Shown here in pieces: positions 14,698 through 16,233 of a stretch of DNA of 16,233 nucleotides. How positions within the stretch are numbered: the stretch's first letter is position 1; each line of letters begins with the position of its first letter. The notes beneath the pieces are model-generated. The model was not told the DNA's origin. It ran no database searches and saw nothing but the letters and a program-made list of their open reading frames with translations. The stretch is taken from NCBI GenBank assembly GCA_002432095.1, contig DJFQ01000211.1:12535-28767 (forward strand), given 5' to 3'. Source of the DNA: Marinagarivorans sp. UBA5868 (GTDB lineage: Bacteria > Pseudomonadota > Gammaproteobacteria > Pseudomonadales > Cellvibrionaceae). Made by a program: the position numbers and the translations under genes.

Positions 14698-16233
14698 ATG
14701 GCACAGAAAATAATGAAGCTGCGTAGTAAGACTGGAATCTCCACCTACTCATCAACAGCGGTTTTGTTGAGCGCTCTGTTTGCTCATCATGCCTATGCGC
14801 AGGGCGCGGACTCCGCGGCGGAAGGTGATAAAGCGCCTGCTGCAGTGGAAGAGGTGGTGGTATATGGCATCAAACAATCTTTGAAAAATGCGCAGGATCT
14901 CAAGCGAGATTCGGCAACGGTAATTGATGCGATTACCGCATCTGACATTACATCGCTACCGGATAAATCGGTGGTGGATGCGCTGACGCGGGTTCCGGGT
15001 GTTACGGTGGAGGTATTTGAGGCCACTGATGATCCGGAACATTTCGGTGCGGAAGGTAGTAGAGCATTGATTCGCGGTTTGGATCGCACACTGACTCAAT
15101 TTAATGGGCGCACCTCTTTTAGTGCGACCCCATGGGGAGCTGTGGATTTATCGCATATTCCATCGGAGTTGGTGGGCGCCATCGAGGTGCAGAAAAACCA
15201 GACGGCCTCAATGATCGAAGGCGGAATTGCCGGTACCATGAACGTAATTACCCGCAAAGCATTTGACAGCCCCGATATGCAGTTGGGCGGGGCGATAAAA
15301 GGCGATTACGGTGATCTTGTCGAGAAGTGGTCTCCTAGCCTGTCCGGTCTATTTAGCAATCGCTGGGAAACGGATGCAGGTGAACTTGGATTTTTAATGT
15401 CGATGGCATGGAGCGAAACGAACGCCGCTTCACAGTCCGTAGGTACCCATAACTTTTACGAAAAAAGTACTCGAAACACGACTGGCGATCCGGGATCGGA
15501 ATTGTTCCCTGGCGTGGGTAATGCATTACCGGGCGCCGCTGCTGGCGACGTTTACTGGTTGCCCCCGTCCGTTCAGGTGCGATCCAAAGAAGATTCTAAC
15601 GAACGTCTAGGCTTTGTGTCGTCTTTGCAATGGCGTAACCCTGCTGAGAATTTTCTGGCAACCTTGGAATTTATTCATTCTGATAATAAATCTGTTTGGA
15701 CCGAGCGCCTAGTTCAAAACAAGGATCAACTTGGTGATCAGTTCGCCAACGCAAATATTGTGGATTTGTTGGAGATTCCAGGCATTTCCGGGATAAATGA
15801 AAGTTTTGACCCCGCGACTGGTTTGTTCACCCATGGTGTTTTGTCCGGTAATGATACCGCCACATATGGATACGCTCCAGAAACGCGATATCACGATGAA
15901 GAGACTTATGTAAATGACATCAGCCTCGACATTGAGTGGAATGTAAGCGATAACTTGACCATTAACAGCGATGTTCAATTCGTGGACTCTGGGCAGGTCA
16001 TGTTTGACCATACAATTCATAGCTATTTTGAAAGTGATGTCTGGATGGACCTGCGCAGCGCCGATAACCCCCAAGTGGGTTTTCTTGGTCGTGATTTTCA
16101 TATGCTAACTCCGGCGGAAGTGGCATTAGGCCATCAAGGCACGGTGTTTGAAGACGCGAATGGAAATTTTTGGGGTGGTGATATTACTTCAATCACAGAC
16201 CCCGCCAATATCCATACGCGTTCGGCGATGGAT
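14698..16233 (+). CDS. TonB-dependent outer-membrane receptor, N-terminal part (runs off window)
   Basis: The frame is open for 512 codons to the last base of the window, so the gene is cut by the window edge. A signal peptide ends at about HAYA-34. EEVVVYG (51-57) is a TonB-box-like segment at the N-terminus of the mature protein. The plug domain (about 65-187) contains KRDSATVIDAIT, DKSVVDALTRVPGVTV, ALIRGLD and VQKNQTASMIEGGIAGTMNV, typical of the large TonB-dependent receptors described in Xanthomonas and Caulobacter that import plant glycans. Beta-barrel sequence follows, rich in alternating aromatic residues. There is no STN domain, so no built-in sigma/anti-sigma signalling is expected. 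A GAG at 14688-14690 lies 7 nt before the ATG and supports the start at 14698 over the ATG at 14713. It follows the CBM lipoprotein by 52 bp, suggesting cotranscription and import of xylan-derived oligosaccharides. Confidence 0.95.
   Translation, partial: MAQKIMKLRSKTGISTYSSTAVLLSALFAHHAYAQGADSAAEGDKAPAAVEEVVVYGIKQSLKNAQDLKRDSATVIDAITASDITSLPDKSVVDALTRVPGVTVEVFEATDDPEHFGAEGSRALIRGLDRTLTQFNGRTSFSATPWGAVDLSHIPSELVGAIEVQKNQTASMIEGGIAGTMNVITRKAFDSPDMQLGGAIKGDYGDLVEKWSPSLSGLFSNRWETDAGELGFLMSMAWSETNAASQSVGTHNFYEKSTRNTTGDPGSELFPGVGNALPGAAAGDVYWLPPSVQVRSKEDSNERLGFVSSLQWRNPAENFLATLEFIHSDNKSVWTERLVQNKDQLGDQFANANIVDLLEIPGISGINESFDPATGLFTHGVLSGNDTATYGYAPETRYHDEETYVNDISLDIEWNVSDNLTINSDVQFVDSGQVMFDHTIHSYFESDVWMDLRSADNPQVGFLGRDFHMLTPAEVALGHQGTVFEDANGNFWGGDITSITDPANIHTRSAMD

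Noticed and set aside
15709..16101. 130-codon minus-strand frame within the TonB-dependent receptor gene
   Set aside because: Antisense to a receptor frame that is continuous to the window end; no domain or ribosome site.

Overview
The window looks like part of a glucuronoxylan / xylose utilisation locus from a plant-cell-wall-degrading gammaproteobacterium of the Cellvibrio / Saccharophagus / Teredinibacter kind. This placement is an inference. It rests on a lipoprotein with a long polyserine linker (a hallmark of secreted proteins in those genera), a TonB-dependent receptor of the large 'Xanth-Caul' type, proteobacterial class II XylA, and many carbohydrate-binding modules. I see no rRNA, tRNA, CRISPR array, insertion sequence or phage gene.

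Layout. (1) 180-1565, plus strand: a secreted lipoprotein with a polyserine linker, a malectin-like carbohydrate-binding domain and an unrecognised C-terminal domain, ending at an intrinsic terminator (1577-1609). (2) 1903-5739, minus strand: in transcription order xylB (xylulokinase), a galM-type aldose 1-epimerase and xylA (xylose isomerase), ending at a terminator (1806-1838) that faces the previous one. Upstream on the same strand is an AraC-family regulator with a cupin sensor domain (5987-6871). (3) 7169 to the window end, plus strand and divergent from the regulator: a secreted GH115 xylan alpha-1,2-glucuronidase, a 1362-residue lipoprotein that appears to consist only of eight tandem CBM4/9/22-like modules, and the first 512 codons of a TonB-dependent outer-membrane receptor that runs off the window.

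How the parts probably work together: the CBM-only lipoprotein captures xylan at the cell surface, GH115 removes (4-O-methyl)glucuronic acid side chains, the TonB-dependent receptor imports oligosaccharides, and the xylose released is epimerised (GalM), isomerised (XylA) and phosphorylated (XylB) into the pentose phosphate pathway. The AraC protein is the natural candidate regulator. Xylanases, beta-xylosidase, a xylose permease and glucuronate catabolic genes are not in this window.

Most worth a second look: the eight-module non-catalytic lipoprotein next to the receptor, which may be a gammaproteobacterial counterpart of Bacteroidetes surface glycan-binding proteins; a 7-bp motif, TTTAACC, present six times in the four upstream intergenic regions and only once in coding DNA; and an elaborate set of inverted repeats in the 247-bp gap in front of xylB.
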